Assembly (NCBI RefSeq): GCF_003610355.1
Contig: NZ_RAPY01000007.1
Location: 248,001-312,000 of the forward strand
Source of the DNA: Sphingobacterium detergens
GTDB taxonomy: Bacteria > Bacteroidota > Bacteroidia > Sphingobacteriales > Sphingobacteriaceae
Direction: 5' to 3'
Length of the DNA: 64,000 nucleotides
In this document: piece by piece, positions 43,520-53,200 of the stretch
Layout of the letters: every line of letters begins with the position of its first letter
How positions within the stretch are numbered: position 1 is the first letter of the stretch
Translations under genes and position numbers: made by a program
Notes under the pieces: generated by a model
Database searches by the model: none
What the model saw: the letters and a program-made list of their open reading frames with translations, nothing else
What the model was told of the DNA's origin: nothing

Positions 43520-44239
43520 TTAGATCTTTGGATTTTGACTATAAGCACTCCACAACTCGTCAATCGTCTTTCCGGTCTGCGCTTTCCAGAAATCATCTGT
43601 ATACGTTTTACTCCGCATTGCTCCATCTAATTTTTTAACAAAATCCTTTTTCACATTTTTGTTAATCCAATAGAGGAATCGTGCCGTAGTACGGTAAGAA
43701 TCTGTATACTTTTGTTTCGCTGTATACTCAGGTAATTTCCAATTTGCTCCGGCATTATCTATTCCGTCATCAAAACGAACAAAATCCGCTACCCCCTCGG
43801 TTACCCACCACGGCCCAGCCCCATCAGGATAAGCCTGAACAATGTGCATTACTTCATGGGTAACAACATCGATATCACCTGGATTTTTGGCAAACCACTC
43901 CGGGCTATATCGTACAATACCTCCAGCTGTTGCGGCCACCCCTTTATAATCTGGATCAATAACAAAAGACACCTTTTTTATGGTCTTGTTATTATATTTT
44001 TTTGCCAGCTTGGGATAATTAGTGAAATAAGCTGCTACCAATCTTTCCTTTAGTGCAGGACTAAAATCCTTGTCTTTATTGATCCAGATTAAGGTATATC
44101 CGCCTTTAGTGATACTGTCGACATCTACAGCCACCTTTCGATCATTTTGTGTATGCTGCCAATTATCCTGTGCGGAAAGCGAGCAAGAATACATTAAAGC
44201 GACAACAGCAAGCGTTCTTTTCAAATATTTAAAGTTCAT
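43520..44239 (-). CDS. Basic secretory protein family metallopeptidase-like enzyme
   Basis: A 239-residue secreted protein (signal ending CSLSAQ near residue 24) of the plant/bacterial basic secretory protein (BSP) family. A zinc-site motif THEVMHIVQAY (HExxH) lies near residue 130, followed by WWVTEGVADFVRFDDG, which gives the third ligand region seen in such families. It is placed between two GH92 genes, 22 bp after gene C and 10 bp before gene B. A peptidase among mannosidases suggests the substrate is a mannosylated protein. Peptidase activity of bacterial members is inferred, since the motif is present but few are characterised. Confidence 0.85.
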   Translation of the reverse strand: MNFKYLKRTLAVVALMYSCSLSAQDNWQHTQNDRKVAVDVDSITKGGYTLIWINKDKDFSPALKERLVAAYFTNYPKLAKKYNNKTIKKVSFVIDPDYKGVAATAGGIVRYSPEWFAKNPGDIDVVTHEVMHIVQAYPDGAGPWWVTEGVADFVRFDDGIDNAGANWKLPEYTAKQKYTDSYRTTARFLYWINKNVKKDFVKKLDGAMRSKTYTDDFWKAQTGKTIDELWSAYSQNPKI

Positions 44240-44260
44240 AATTAGGTTATTGTTATTTTC

Positions 44261-46612
44261 TTATTTCTTCTTTTTTGCTTTTTTTGAACTCAGCCTATCC
44301 TTCAATTCACTTGTCATCGAATATGGAGCTGCACTCAAGGTTGTTCCCCTATTATAATTTGGTTTAGCTGTCATATCAAAATTAAGATTCCCACCTTCAT
44401 GGAGTGCTTTATGACTTAACCAGTTTTTACCATAATTTGTTCCATTCAACTGCAGCGCATTGACATAAACATTTTCATCCGAATTTTTAGGTGCATCTAT
44501 TGTCAGAGTCTTACCATTTTCGAACGTTAATGTAGCTTTTTTAAATAAAGGAGCCCCAAGCACATATTCGTCTGTCGCTGGACAAACCGGATAAAAACCT
44601 AAAGCAGAAAATACATACCACGCCGATGTTTGACCATTATCTTCATCGCCACAATAACCGTCAGGAGTTGGCTTATACATTCTGTCCATAACCTGACGCA
44701 CCCAATACTGCGTTTTCCATGGTTGGCCAGCATAATTATACAGGTATGGCATATGCTGAATCGGCTGGTTGCCATGTGCATATTGCCCCATATTAGCAAC
44801 CTGCATCTCCCGAATTTCATGGATAATACCACCATAATAGCTATCATCATAATTTGGAGCCTGAACAAATACAGAGTCCAACATATTGACAAAAGTTTTC
44901 TCTCCACCCATTAAATCAATCAGTCCCTGCACATCATGGAACACACTCCAGGAGTAATGCCAACTATTGCCTTCAGTGAATGCATCCCCCCATTTCAGTG
45001 GATTGAAAGGAGCTTGGAATTTACCATCTTTATTTTTACCACGCATTAAATTGGTGGAAGGATCAAATAAGTTCTTATAATTTTGAGCACGTTTAGCATA
45101 GAGATCAATTTCAGCCTTAGGACGGTTCAATGCTTTTGCCAATTGGTATATTGTAAAGTCATCATAAGCATATTCTAATGTCCGGGCAGCATTTTCATTG
45201 ATTTTAACATCATAAGGAACGTAGCCTAAGCTATTGTAATATTCAACACCTTTGCGTCCAACAGCTGTCATTGGCCCCTCATTGTTTGCACCATGTTGCA
45301 AGGCCTCATATAGTTTGTTGATATCATAACCACGCAAGCCTTTCATATAGGCATCCGATACTACCGAAGCAGAGTTGTTACCAACCATGATATCCGCATA
45401 TCCAGGGCTGCTCCATTCAGGGAGAAACCCACCCTCCAGATAAGCATTAAGCAATCCCTCCTGCATTTCTTTATTGATAGAAGGATACATAAAGTTTAGG
45501 AAAGGATACAAGGCTCTAAAGGTGTCCCAAAAGCCTGTACCACCAAACAAATATCCTGGTAGCGTTTTACCATTATATGGGCTGTAATGGACGGCCTTTC
45601 CTTGCGCATCGATTTCATATAGTTTATTCGGAAAAAATAATGTGCGATACATTGTCGAATAAAATGTGCGCAATTGATCAATATCATCACCTTCTACCTT
45701 AATTTTACCTAAGGTCGTATTCCATATCTGGCGTCCATCTTCTTTAATTTGGTCAAATGACTTATTACCAAGCTCATTTAAGTTTAACAAAGCTTGGTCA
45801 GCACTGATAAAAGAGGACGCAACCTTTACCTGAACAGGTTTTGATTTATCCTTCACTTTGAAACCAACGATGGCACCTGTATGGTCACCTTTGATTTGCA
45901 GCTGGCCGTCTTTCTTTTCTTTTCCCTCCCAGGTAGCAACACTAGCAAAAGGTTGATCGAAAACAAGGACAAAATAGTTCTTGAAATTTTCAGGCAATGG
46001 GCCGCGTGCATATTTCGACGAATAGCCAATGATCATATTTTTTTCGGGGATGATCTGCACTTCCGAACCTTTTTCATAAGCGTCCAAAACGATATAAGCA
46101 TCATCCGTCTTATTGAAGGAGATACGAAACATCGCGGCACGTTCAGTCGGTGTCATCTCTGCTGTCACATCGTGATCAGCCAAGTACACTGAGTAATAAT
46201 ATGGTTTTACAATTTCCGCTTTATGCGAAAACCAGCTTGCACGTTCATCCTGATCAAAAACAGGCTTTCCAGTAACAGGCATAATAGAGAAAACACCATA
46301 ATCATTCATCCAAGGAGAAGGCTGATGTGTCTGCTTCAAACCACGGATTTTATCAGCTGTATATTGATACTGCCATCCATCGCCATTTTTCCCGGTCTGT
46401 GGGGTCCACATATTCATCCCCCATGGTCTTGCTATGGAAGGATAAGTATTCCCGTTGGATAGCTCAAATTTGGATTCTGTACCCATCAAAGGATTCACCA
46501 GATCGACAGCCTCCATTTGCTGTCCTCTAAACTTCTGAGCCAAAACCGGTTTTGCGCAAAACAAACCCAAGGACAATAATGACCCCAGAAAAACACTTAA
46601 TGATTTCTTCAT
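44261..46612 (-). CDS. GH92 alpha-mannosidase C (first gene of its operon)
   Basis: A 783-residue secreted GH92 enzyme with a signal ending AKPVLAQ. It is a close relative of product A: DLVNPLMGTESKFELSNGNTYPSIARPWGMNMWTPQTGKNGDGW, the acid region ARTLEYAYDDFTIYQ, and DGYCGDEDNGQTSAWYVFSALGFYPVCPATDEY, again with the D-E-D-N loop. Its C-terminus carries an unusual Lys-rich tail (KDRLSSKKAKKKK). Operon order is GH92 C, secretory peptidase, GH92 B, under an operator-like site 28 bp upstream. The LacI-type regulator gene lies 171 bp upstream, same strand. The A/C pair probably arose by duplication. Confidence 0.92.
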   Translation of the reverse strand: MKKSLSVFLGSLLSLGLFCAKPVLAQKFRGQQMEAVDLVNPLMGTESKFELSNGNTYPSIARPWGMNMWTPQTGKNGDGWQYQYTADKIRGLKQTHQPSPWMNDYGVFSIMPVTGKPVFDQDERASWFSHKAEIVKPYYYSVYLADHDVTAEMTPTERAAMFRISFNKTDDAYIVLDAYEKGSEVQIIPEKNMIIGYSSKYARGPLPENFKNYFVLVFDQPFASVATWEGKEKKDGQLQIKGDHTGAIVGFKVKDKSKPVQVKVASSFISADQALLNLNELGNKSFDQIKEDGRQIWNTTLGKIKVEGDDIDQLRTFYSTMYRTLFFPNKLYEIDAQGKAVHYSPYNGKTLPGYLFGGTGFWDTFRALYPFLNFMYPSINKEMQEGLLNAYLEGGFLPEWSSPGYADIMVGNNSASVVSDAYMKGLRGYDINKLYEALQHGANNEGPMTAVGRKGVEYYNSLGYVPYDVKINENAARTLEYAYDDFTIYQLAKALNRPKAEIDLYAKRAQNYKNLFDPSTNLMRGKNKDGKFQAPFNPLKWGDAFTEGNSWHYSWSVFHDVQGLIDLMGGEKTFVNMLDSVFVQAPNYDDSYYGGIIHEIREMQVANMGQYAHGNQPIQHMPYLYNYAGQPWKTQYWVRQVMDRMYKPTPDGYCGDEDNGQTSAWYVFSALGFYPVCPATDEYVLGAPLFKKATLTFENGKTLTIDAPKNSDENVYVNALQLNGTNYGKNWLSHKALHEGGNLNFDMTAKPNYNRGTTLSAAPYSMTSELKDRLSSKKAKKKK

Positions 46613-46637
46613 TATTTAGGATATATATAAATATTTC

Positions 46638-46657
46638 TACTAAAACGTATTAGTAAA
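46638..46657. promoter_or_regulatory. Operator-like site 2 before GH92 gene C
   Basis: tactaaaacgtattagta (46638-46655) reads as its own reverse complement at 16 of 18 positions, and the 18 bases from 46640 are identical to the site before GH92 A (41004-41021). It is the better palindrome of the two and the likely binding site of the LacI-type protein encoded just upstream. Confidence 0.75.
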
Positions 46658-46783
46658 GATATAAAAAAGAATATTAAATCAAAAAAACTCGGAGCTTTCG
46701 CATATTAGGTCTTATGATTTTTACAATAAGGCTTTATTTTTTAGAACAAATTTCGGACTTATCCCCGCTTCAGGTATTTGATA

Positions 46784-47770
46784 CTATCTTTTGATCAAAT
46801 TTGTCGAAATCACATATTCCTTCGGACTGGTAATCCCGCTATCTATTTCTTTCAACAACACCTTCACACAGGTTTTTGCCAATGGCTCCAATGGTTGTTG
46901 GATGCAGGAGATCTTAGGATTTAATATATCGAACAATTCATGATCATCAAAAGAAAACAACGGAAAATTAAAATGTTCCCCTCCTTCAGAACGAAGCGAT
47001 TTCAAACCGAGGATGCAGAGATAATTGGTCGTAAAAAATAAACCATCTAAGTCCACATTTTTTGATACCCAGCTCCGCAAAGCAGCTATACCTTTCTGTC
47101 GCAAACGATTGTATGGCAATTGCAATATCCTCGCTTGCATACCCGTTTCTTCACAAAATTGCAAGTAGGCATTTTTACGTGCCAGCATCTGAGGCTGATC
47201 CGAATCAATGGTAATCAACCCAAAGTTCTTACATCCGATTGACTGTAAATGCAAACATGCCTTCCGGCTGCTATCACCGTTGTCAATATGAACATAATGT
47301 GTCGCTACTTCTGGTGAATTTCGATCAAAAACGACCAAAGGAACTTTATTTTCCAGGATTTTTCGTTGATGCTCCTCCAAATTTACAGTAGGTGCCAACA
47401 GTATACCTTCAACTTTCTTTTCGAGCATAAAATCAATAATGTCCTGTGCATTTTGGGGATCTCCTAAAGTACTGCTGTAGAGTACATGGTAGTTTTTCTT
47501 ACGCAAAAGCTCTTCGACATGTAGCGCAAAAGGCCCGAAAAAGGAATCGCCTATATTTTCAACAATCAAGCCAATGGTATTCGAACGTCCTGTTGCCAAA
47601 CTTTTTGCCAGCGAATTGGGTTTGTACCCGACTTTCTCGACATAATCAAGCACACGCCTCTCAAGCTCCTTGCTGATACGAGCCTGTTCGGCTTTATGAT
47701 TGATCACCAATGAAACAGTAGATTTGGAAACATTAAGTTCCTGCGCAATTTCTTTAATAGATTTGGCCAT
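46784..47770 (-). CDS. LacI-family transcriptional regulator of the mannosidase genes
   Basis: A 328-residue LacI/GalR repressor or activator. The N-terminal HTH is SIKEIAQELNVSKSTVSLVINHKAEQARISKELERRVLDYVEKVGYKPN, followed by the hinge helix SLAKSLATGRSNTIGLIV and the sugar-binding core (VEGILLAPTVNLEEHQRKILENKVPLVVFDRN, KACLHLQSIGCKNFGLIT, FPLFSFDDHELFDILNPKISCIQQPLEPLAKTCVKVLL). Its HTH should recognise a palindrome with a central CG, as in the two sites found near the GH92 genes. Located directly upstream of the GH92 operon. The inducer is unknown but a mannose-type sugar is the natural guess. Confidence 0.92.
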   Translation of the reverse strand: MAKSIKEIAQELNVSKSTVSLVINHKAEQARISKELERRVLDYVEKVGYKPNSLAKSLATGRSNTIGLIVENIGDSFFGPFALHVEELLRKKNYHVLYSSTLGDPQNAQDIIDFMLEKKVEGILLAPTVNLEEHQRKILENKVPLVVFDRNSPEVATHYVHIDNGDSSRKACLHLQSIGCKNFGLITIDSDQPQMLARKNAYLQFCEETGMQARILQLPYNRLRQKGIAALRSWVSKNVDLDGLFFTTNYLCILGLKSLRSEGGEHFNFPLFSFDDHELFDILNPKISCIQQPLEPLAKTCVKVLLKEIDSGITSPKEYVISTNLIKR

Positions 47771-47828
47771 AAGAGCATTTCATAAAATTAAGTGAAATTA
47801 GAAAATAAAATGAAGAATATGCTCTTAT
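47769..47828. other. Inverted repeat that could hide the lacI-type start codon
   Basis: ataagagcat (47769-47778) pairs perfectly with atgctcttat (47819-47828) across 40 nt. In the mRNA one arm covers the first bases of the start codon ATG, so folding would block translation initiation. It could also be an autoregulatory protein site. The role is unproven. Confidence 0.45.
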
Positions 47829-47861
47829 TGAGGCAAGGGAACACTAACACAATCGTTTGCG

Positions 47862-47869
47862 CAAAATTA
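47862..47869 (-). promoter_or_regulatory. Candidate -7 box of the LacI-type gene
   Basis: On the minus strand this reads TAATTTTG (TAnnTTTG), 91 nt before the start codon and upstream of the inverted repeat that spans the start codon. No well-spaced TTG partner was found, so the support is limited. Confidence 0.35.
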
Positions 47870-48083
47870 GCTGAATGCTTTTTTTAGACATTACGCTATT
47901 ATTAACTTGTTTATATCAACAATTGAAACCCTTTATACTGGTAACATTTCGTTATTCCTGCATTTCTATGTAATACCAAACAGCTTACTCGTAACAACTC
48001 TGCGTGCTTGGTTGCAGTAGTGATGTTTACTAGCGCCTTATCTTCCTAACACAATAACATTTGAGCGTAGCTAAAGTATCCTC

Positions 48084-48149
48084 ATGATGATACTATAACA
48101 CTACTTAGTCAATACTTAAGCAATACGCAGTCAATACTTCATGCGTACT
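48084..48149. repeat. Six tandem degenerate 11-bp repeats ending in TACT
   Basis: Six consecutive 11-base units each end in tact (one in tacg): the tetramers begin at 48091, 48102, 48113, 48124, 48135 and 48146. Units 3-5 share a longer form, agtcaatact or agcaatacg. The period equals about one helical turn, so the repeats line up on one face of the DNA. The array ends 172 bp before the ECF sigma gene. Confidence 0.65.
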
Positions 48150-48321
48150 GGTGGGGGCTTATCTTGTCGACGGACTATCATTTCCTGATCTATATCAAAA
48201 AATATTGACTTTTGTCGAATATTAATAAATATTCAAAAGTAAACACAAAAATCTGAGCTACTTTACCATTTTTTAATGAAAATGTTAATTTTTTTTTAAA
48301 TTTACTCGCTGCTAGCTCCTT

Positions 48322-48894
48322 ATGAAAGACACCAAATCATACCAATACCAAGAACTTCTCCCCCTTATACAGGAAGGGGATCAGCGAGCTTTTTCGGTAT
48401 TATATGATTTATTTGCCCCCGATTTGACTTCTTTTATAGCAAAAAAAATCAGCAGTCGCGAAATCGCTGAGGATATCCTACATGACCTTTTTATTTCAGT
48501 ATGGAAAAATAGGGCTTTCATTACAGAAATAGAGTCTCTTCCAGCTTATCTATTTAGTTCTTGCCGCTATTTGGTGCTTGCCCATTACCGCAAGGAGATG
48601 AAAATACAGATTACCCAGGGCATTGAACATCTTGAGTTTGAAGACCAATCCATACCGATCGAGGATCGACTTTATTACCGCTACATCATCGACATTGTTG
48701 CCAAAGAAGTAGAAAATCTTCCTCAAAAATGTCAGGAAGTATTCAAGTTGAGCCGCGAATATTATATGAGTAACAAAGAGATTGCTATAAAATTAGGAAT
48801 CAGTGAATCCACTGTAGAAAAACATATCAACAAGGCTATTCGCCATTTACGCACCGCTACAGGTCATCTATTTCACTTTATCTTATTCTTTTAG
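48322..48894 (+). CDS. ECF RNA polymerase sigma factor (Bacteroidota FecI-like)
   Basis: A 190-residue sigma-70 family factor of the extracytoplasmic-function type. Region 2 (FSVLYDLFAPDLTSFIAKKISSREIAEDILHDLFISVWKNR, SLPAYLFSSCRYLVLAHYRKE) and region 4 (IVAKEVENLPQKCQEVFKLSREYYMSNKEIAIKLGISESTVEKHINKAIRHLRTA) are clear, and regions 1 and 3 are lacking as expected. It is followed by a FecR anti-sigma gene, an STN-type SusC and SusD. This is the standard relay in which ligand at the outer-membrane receptor releases the sigma factor through FecR to transcribe the transport operon. It is separated from fecR by a strong hairpin. Confidence 0.95.
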   Translation: MKDTKSYQYQELLPLIQEGDQRAFSVLYDLFAPDLTSFIAKKISSREIAEDILHDLFISVWKNRAFITEIESLPAYLFSSCRYLVLAHYRKEMKIQITQGIEHLEFEDQSIPIEDRLYYRYIIDIVAKEVENLPQKCQEVFKLSREYYMSNKEIAIKLGISESTVEKHINKAIRHLRTATGHLFHFILFF

Positions 48895-48913
48895 TTATCC
48901 GCAATCTTCTATT

Positions 48914-48940
48914 AATGAAAAAAAAATATTTTTTTTCATT
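48914..48940. terminator. AT-rich hairpin between the sigma and anti-sigma genes
   Basis: aatgaaaaaaaa (48914-48925) and ttttttttcatt (48929-48940) form a 12-bp stem with a 3-nt loop, 20 nt after the sigma stop. It would act as a partial terminator, keeping FecR and downstream transcription separate from or lower than the sigma gene. Confidence 0.6.
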
Positions 48941-49006
48941 TTGAGTGGAGGCTCCTTCCTTTTTACATCACTTGTATTATAACCAACCAGTATAACGTTG
49001 CGATTT

Positions 49007-50134
49007 ATGAAGCAAGTGAAAGAATTATATAGACTGATTAGCAGTTTTCTGAGCCGATCCGAAAATATTGAGGAACGTAAACAGCTTTTTAAGTGGTTTG
49101 ATCAGCAATCAACCGGTCAAATACCCGCAGAGCAGTTTTCTACCATCCAAAAGAATGTAAAAAATCGCTTGTTAGTTGAAATTGGCGTAATAGAAAAAAA
49201 ATCCAATAATATAAAGTACTTAAGGATTATCAGTACCGCAGCAGCCGTATTGATAATCGCTTTTTTCACCTATAGATACTGGCCTGCAGCGGAGCACATT
49301 GCTTCCAACAAGCTACTAGCATCGATTCCCCCAGGAAGCGAAAAGGCTATTATCATCCTAGCAGATGGCAAACAGATCAATCTGGATGAATTGTCGCCAA
49401 ATCAGAGAATCCAAGTCGGAGAGACCATTCTAACAAAAGATGCTCATGGGAAAATCAGCTATCGAAATGCCTCTACCGGAAAAATTACTCCCCAACAAAA
49501 TACATTAAAAACACCTAAAGGAGCAACCTATGAACTCGTTTTAGCAGATGGCACATTGGTTAGTCTCAATACTGATTCTAAGCTAACTTATCCTTCTTCA
49601 TTTGAATCGGGAGACCGTATCGTCGAGTTGGAAGGTGAAGCTTATTTTCGGGTAACAAAAACAAAAGACCACAAAGGTTTCATTGTTAAGACAAAAAACC
49701 AACAAACGAGGGTACTCGGTACAAAATTTAATATCAATGCTTATTCAGATGAAGAAGATGTCCGTACCAGTTTAGAAGAAGGTTCAGTGATTGTCTCCAA
49801 ACAACACAGTGCAGTAAAATTAAGACCCAACGAGCAAGCATTTTCTGAGAACGGGAAGCTCCGTTCGAAGACCATTAATATAGACCAAGTGCTTAGTTGG
49901 AAAAGCGGTCAATTCTGCTTTGATGGGACAAATACATCGGAAGTATTTAAAGAAATCGCAAGGTGGTATGATATAGATGTCACGTATAATGGGACGAGCA
50001 ATGCCGGTCAATATAGTGGAAAAATTCCACGGAACCTAAGTCTAGATAAGCTTATTCAGCTTTTAAATTATGCAAATATCCAAACAAAAGCGATTGTAGG
50101 GAAGAATAATAGAATCAACTTAATCATCACATAA
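49007..50134 (+). CDS. FecR-type transmembrane anti-sigma factor
   Basis: A 375-residue regulator, starting at the ATG at 49007; the TTG three codons upstream is less likely. The cytosolic N-terminus (KELYRLISSFLSRSENIEERKQLFKWFDQ) should bind the ECF factor, one membrane helix follows at about residues 73-92 (IISTAAAVLIIAFFTYRYW), then the FecR domain (LKTPKGATYELVLADGTLVSLNTDSKLTYPSSF...VELEGEAYFRVTKTKDHKGFIVKTKNQQTRVLGTKFNINAYSDE) and a C-terminal DUF4974-like domain (FDGTNTSEVFKEIARWYDIDVTY). The periplasmic part should meet the STN domain of the SusC encoded 163 bp downstream. Confidence 0.94.
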   Translation: MKQVKELYRLISSFLSRSENIEERKQLFKWFDQQSTGQIPAEQFSTIQKNVKNRLLVEIGVIEKKSNNIKYLRIISTAAAVLIIAFFTYRYWPAAEHIASNKLLASIPPGSEKAIIILADGKQINLDELSPNQRIQVGETILTKDAHGKISYRNASTGKITPQQNTLKTPKGATYELVLADGTLVSLNTDSKLTYPSSFESGDRIVELEGEAYFRVTKTKDHKGFIVKTKNQQTRVLGTKFNINAYSDEEDVRTSLEEGSVIVSKQHSAVKLRPNEQAFSENGKLRSKTINIDQVLSWKSGQFCFDGTNTSEVFKEIARWYDIDVTYNGTSNAGQYSGKIPRNLSLDKLIQLLNYANIQTKAIVGKNNRINLIIT

Positions 50135-50202
50135 CCAAAATTATTACCGAAATGAAAAGCGAAAAACTACCACCCTAATACCTAGCTATTGATATCAATA
50201 AA

Positions 50203-50230
50203 GACGGATCCTGTTGGCGCAGAACCCGTC
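50203..50230 (+). other. Hairpin between fecR and the SusC gene
   Basis: gacggatcctg (50203-50213) pairs at 9 of 11 positions with cagaacccgtc (50220-50230), loop ttggcg. It lies in the 163-bp gap before the SusC gene. No T-run follows, so it is more like an mRNA processing or stability element than a terminator. Confidence 0.45.
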
Positions 50231-50297
50231 CAACTTATTGGTATTAAAGTATCGTCTAACTTCTAAATTATTAACACGTTAAAACCAAACGAATTTA

Positions 50298-53200
50298 ATG
50301 AAATTTACCTTAACTCCGTTCATTAAGAAGGAGAAAGATTTTCATTCGACCAATTTGGATGCTAACCTAGCGTCCTATATATGGCGAATTTATGAAAAAC
50401 AAAAGCCTCTTTGTGCGCGCCCTTTATCCAGATCTCTCATGAGGATCAACTTAATCACCCTACTACTAGGCCTAGGTCTGTCTCAAGTAGATGCAAACAC
50501 CTATGCCCAACAGATTAGCTTAAAAAAGCAAAAATCGAGTCTGGAATCGATCTTGAAAAACCTCGAAAAACAAAGTGGTTATTCATTTTTTTACAAGAAA
50601 AATGAGATCAACCAGATTATCGACTTAACTGCTGAAATTAAGGATGCCCCCTTTAAACAAGCGTTAAATGTTATTCTTAACAAAGCAAATCTGTCTTATG
50701 ACTTTTTTGATAAAACGGTAGTGATCAAAAAAAGTATAATGCCCCCCAAACAGCTTACCATGGTGACATCTGAGGCTGGAAGGTTTGTCTTGACTATACA
50801 GCAATACGTCAAAGGAAGAATCATCGACAGCGAAGGAAAACCAATTTCAGGGGCATCAATTCGTCTTAAAGAAGATGCACGAAAAGGGGTAATGAGCCTA
50901 CCTGATGGCAGCTTTGCATTACCCATATCTTCACTAAACGAAATCCTGGTCATAACTTCCTTAGGCTACGAAAGGCAGGAAATTAAAGCGAGCTTAAACC
51001 AGGATAAAATGATTATCCGCTTAAAAAAACAAGAAAATGCCCTTGAGGAAGCTGTTGTTTCGACAGGTATTTTTAAGAAGGAAGACAAAAGTTTCACAGG
51101 AGCATCACGTACGATTACGACAAAAGAATTGCGACAATATGGTGCCAGAAACCTTGTGACCTCTTTACGTAATATTGATCCATCGTTTAATATAATCGAG
51201 AATAATCTTTTCGGTAACGATCCTAATCGACTTCCAGAAATTCAGATGCGGGGAAATTCCAGTATCCCAAATGTGAATGAAATTCAAAGCGAATCTGCAA
51301 GTCAGCTTAACACACCACTGATTGTTTTAGATGGTTTCCAGACATCGCTTCAGGCACTTATCGATATTAATGAAAACGATGTCGCTTCTATTACCCTCTT
51401 GAAAGACGCTGCAGCGACTGCACTCTACGGTTCCCGAGGTGCTAATGGTGTCATCGTCATTACAACAAAACTTCCGAGACCGGGTAAATTACGTTTAAGT
51501 TTTGGATCAGAGCTAAAGGTTGAAAATGCTGACTTATCGGCTTACCACCTCCTTAATGCAAGAAACAAACTCGAGTTGGAACGTATTACCGGACTTTATG
51601 ACTCTCCAAACGCAAGTACCGACATTCCGAATAAACGTTATTATAATTTTCTGTTAGATGAAGTTAATAGCGGCGTAGAAACGGACTGGATGGCTATTCC
51701 ACTGCGCACATCCTACGCATTAAGAAGTAATTTAAGATTAGAAGGCGGTGATAATCAGTTCCGATATTCAGCCGGTATTCAAAATAACAATACAGCCGGT
51801 GTAATGAAAGGTTCTTCCAGAAATACACTGAATGGATCTATCACCCTATCTTATACCTACAAAAATTTGATATTTAGAAATTATTTAAACATCAATAATA
51901 TTAAGAATCAGCAGTCACCATATGGATCATTCAGCGATTATTTCGACCTCAATCCGTATTGGCGTCCTTATGATAAAGATGGAAATGTAAATAAAGTATT
52001 AGGTGATCCGGGTACAAGTGATTATTCAAATATATGGACTACCCTCCCAACGAACCCATTATATAATGCGACTCTAAAAACATTTGACAAAGGAGATCAA
52101 ACAGATATAACCAATCAGACTGCTGTCGAATGGTCGATTCAAGAAGGATTAAGATTAATTGGTAAATTCAGCTTTACGAAATCTGATAAACAGTCCGATA
52201 CGTTTAAACCGGCAGAACATACTGACTTTGCCAATTATACTGGAGTTGATGTCTTTAGAAAAGGAGCTTATTGGATTGGTCTCAATCGTGGAATGAAATA
52301 CGAAGGAGCTTTAAATCTATCCTATAGCAAAAAAATAAAAGAAAAACATCAGATTTTTGTCGGAACGGAGGCGAATATTTTTCAGGATAACACCTCCCAA
52401 CTTACAAACGCCGCAGAAGGTTTTCCAAACAGTGATCTTGATTTTCCATCGATGGCATTGCAATATATGAAGGATGGAAAACCTTCAGGAAAAGAATACT
52501 ACTATCGTACTGTAGGTTTTGTTGGAAATGCAAACTATAATTATGACAACCGCTATTTTATTGACGGAACATTCCGCATGGATGGCTCATCACAATTCGG
52601 TGCCAACAAGCGTTTTGCGCCGTTTTGGTCAGCAGGTCTCGGCTGGAATTTACATGAAGAAAAATTCTTTAAAAAGAATGAGGTAGTCAACCGACTTAAA
52701 TTGCGTGGGTCAGTAGGGACATCCGGGTCTACAAAATTCAATACTTACCAGGCGTTGACTACTTATGGCTACTACACTTCCGATAGATATTATAATTGGC
52801 TGGGAGCTTATGTCTTGGGTCTGGGCAATCCGGATCTAAAATGGCAGCAGGTGCTTAAATACAATATCGGAACCGACATCGACCTTTTCGACCGTTATGT
52901 AACACTACAGGCCAACTACTATATTGAAAATACCAATGACCTCGTTTCGTCGGTTAATACCCCCGCATCAACAGGTGTCGATTACTACACCGCCAACATC
53001 GGAAAATTACGAAATAAAGGATTCGAGTTATATGCGACAGTTTATCTGATGAAAAAACCAACAGGTCTAACCTGGTCAGTTTCGGGATCAGTATTACATA
53101 ACAAAAATAAGGTACTTGAAACTTCACAAGCATTAAAAGACGCGCAGAAAACACTTCAGGGGGATCTCTATAATGCCAACAAAATGTACATCGAGGGATA

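Larger units (their letters stand above)
47829..48321. other. Long gene-free spacer between the LacI-type and ECF sigma genes
   Basis: No protein frame or RNA gene that I can support is present. It contains the divergent control regions of both genes, an 11-bp repeat array (48084-48149), and AT-rich sequence (48180-48300) running up to the sigma factor start. I see no exact TAnnTTTG box for the sigma gene; GACTTTTG near 48209 is the nearest match. Confidence 0.5.

Noticed and set aside
48084..48149. The 11-bp repeat array considered as CRISPR
   Set aside because: Repeat and spacer are not distinct, units are only 11 bp and no cas gene is nearby.
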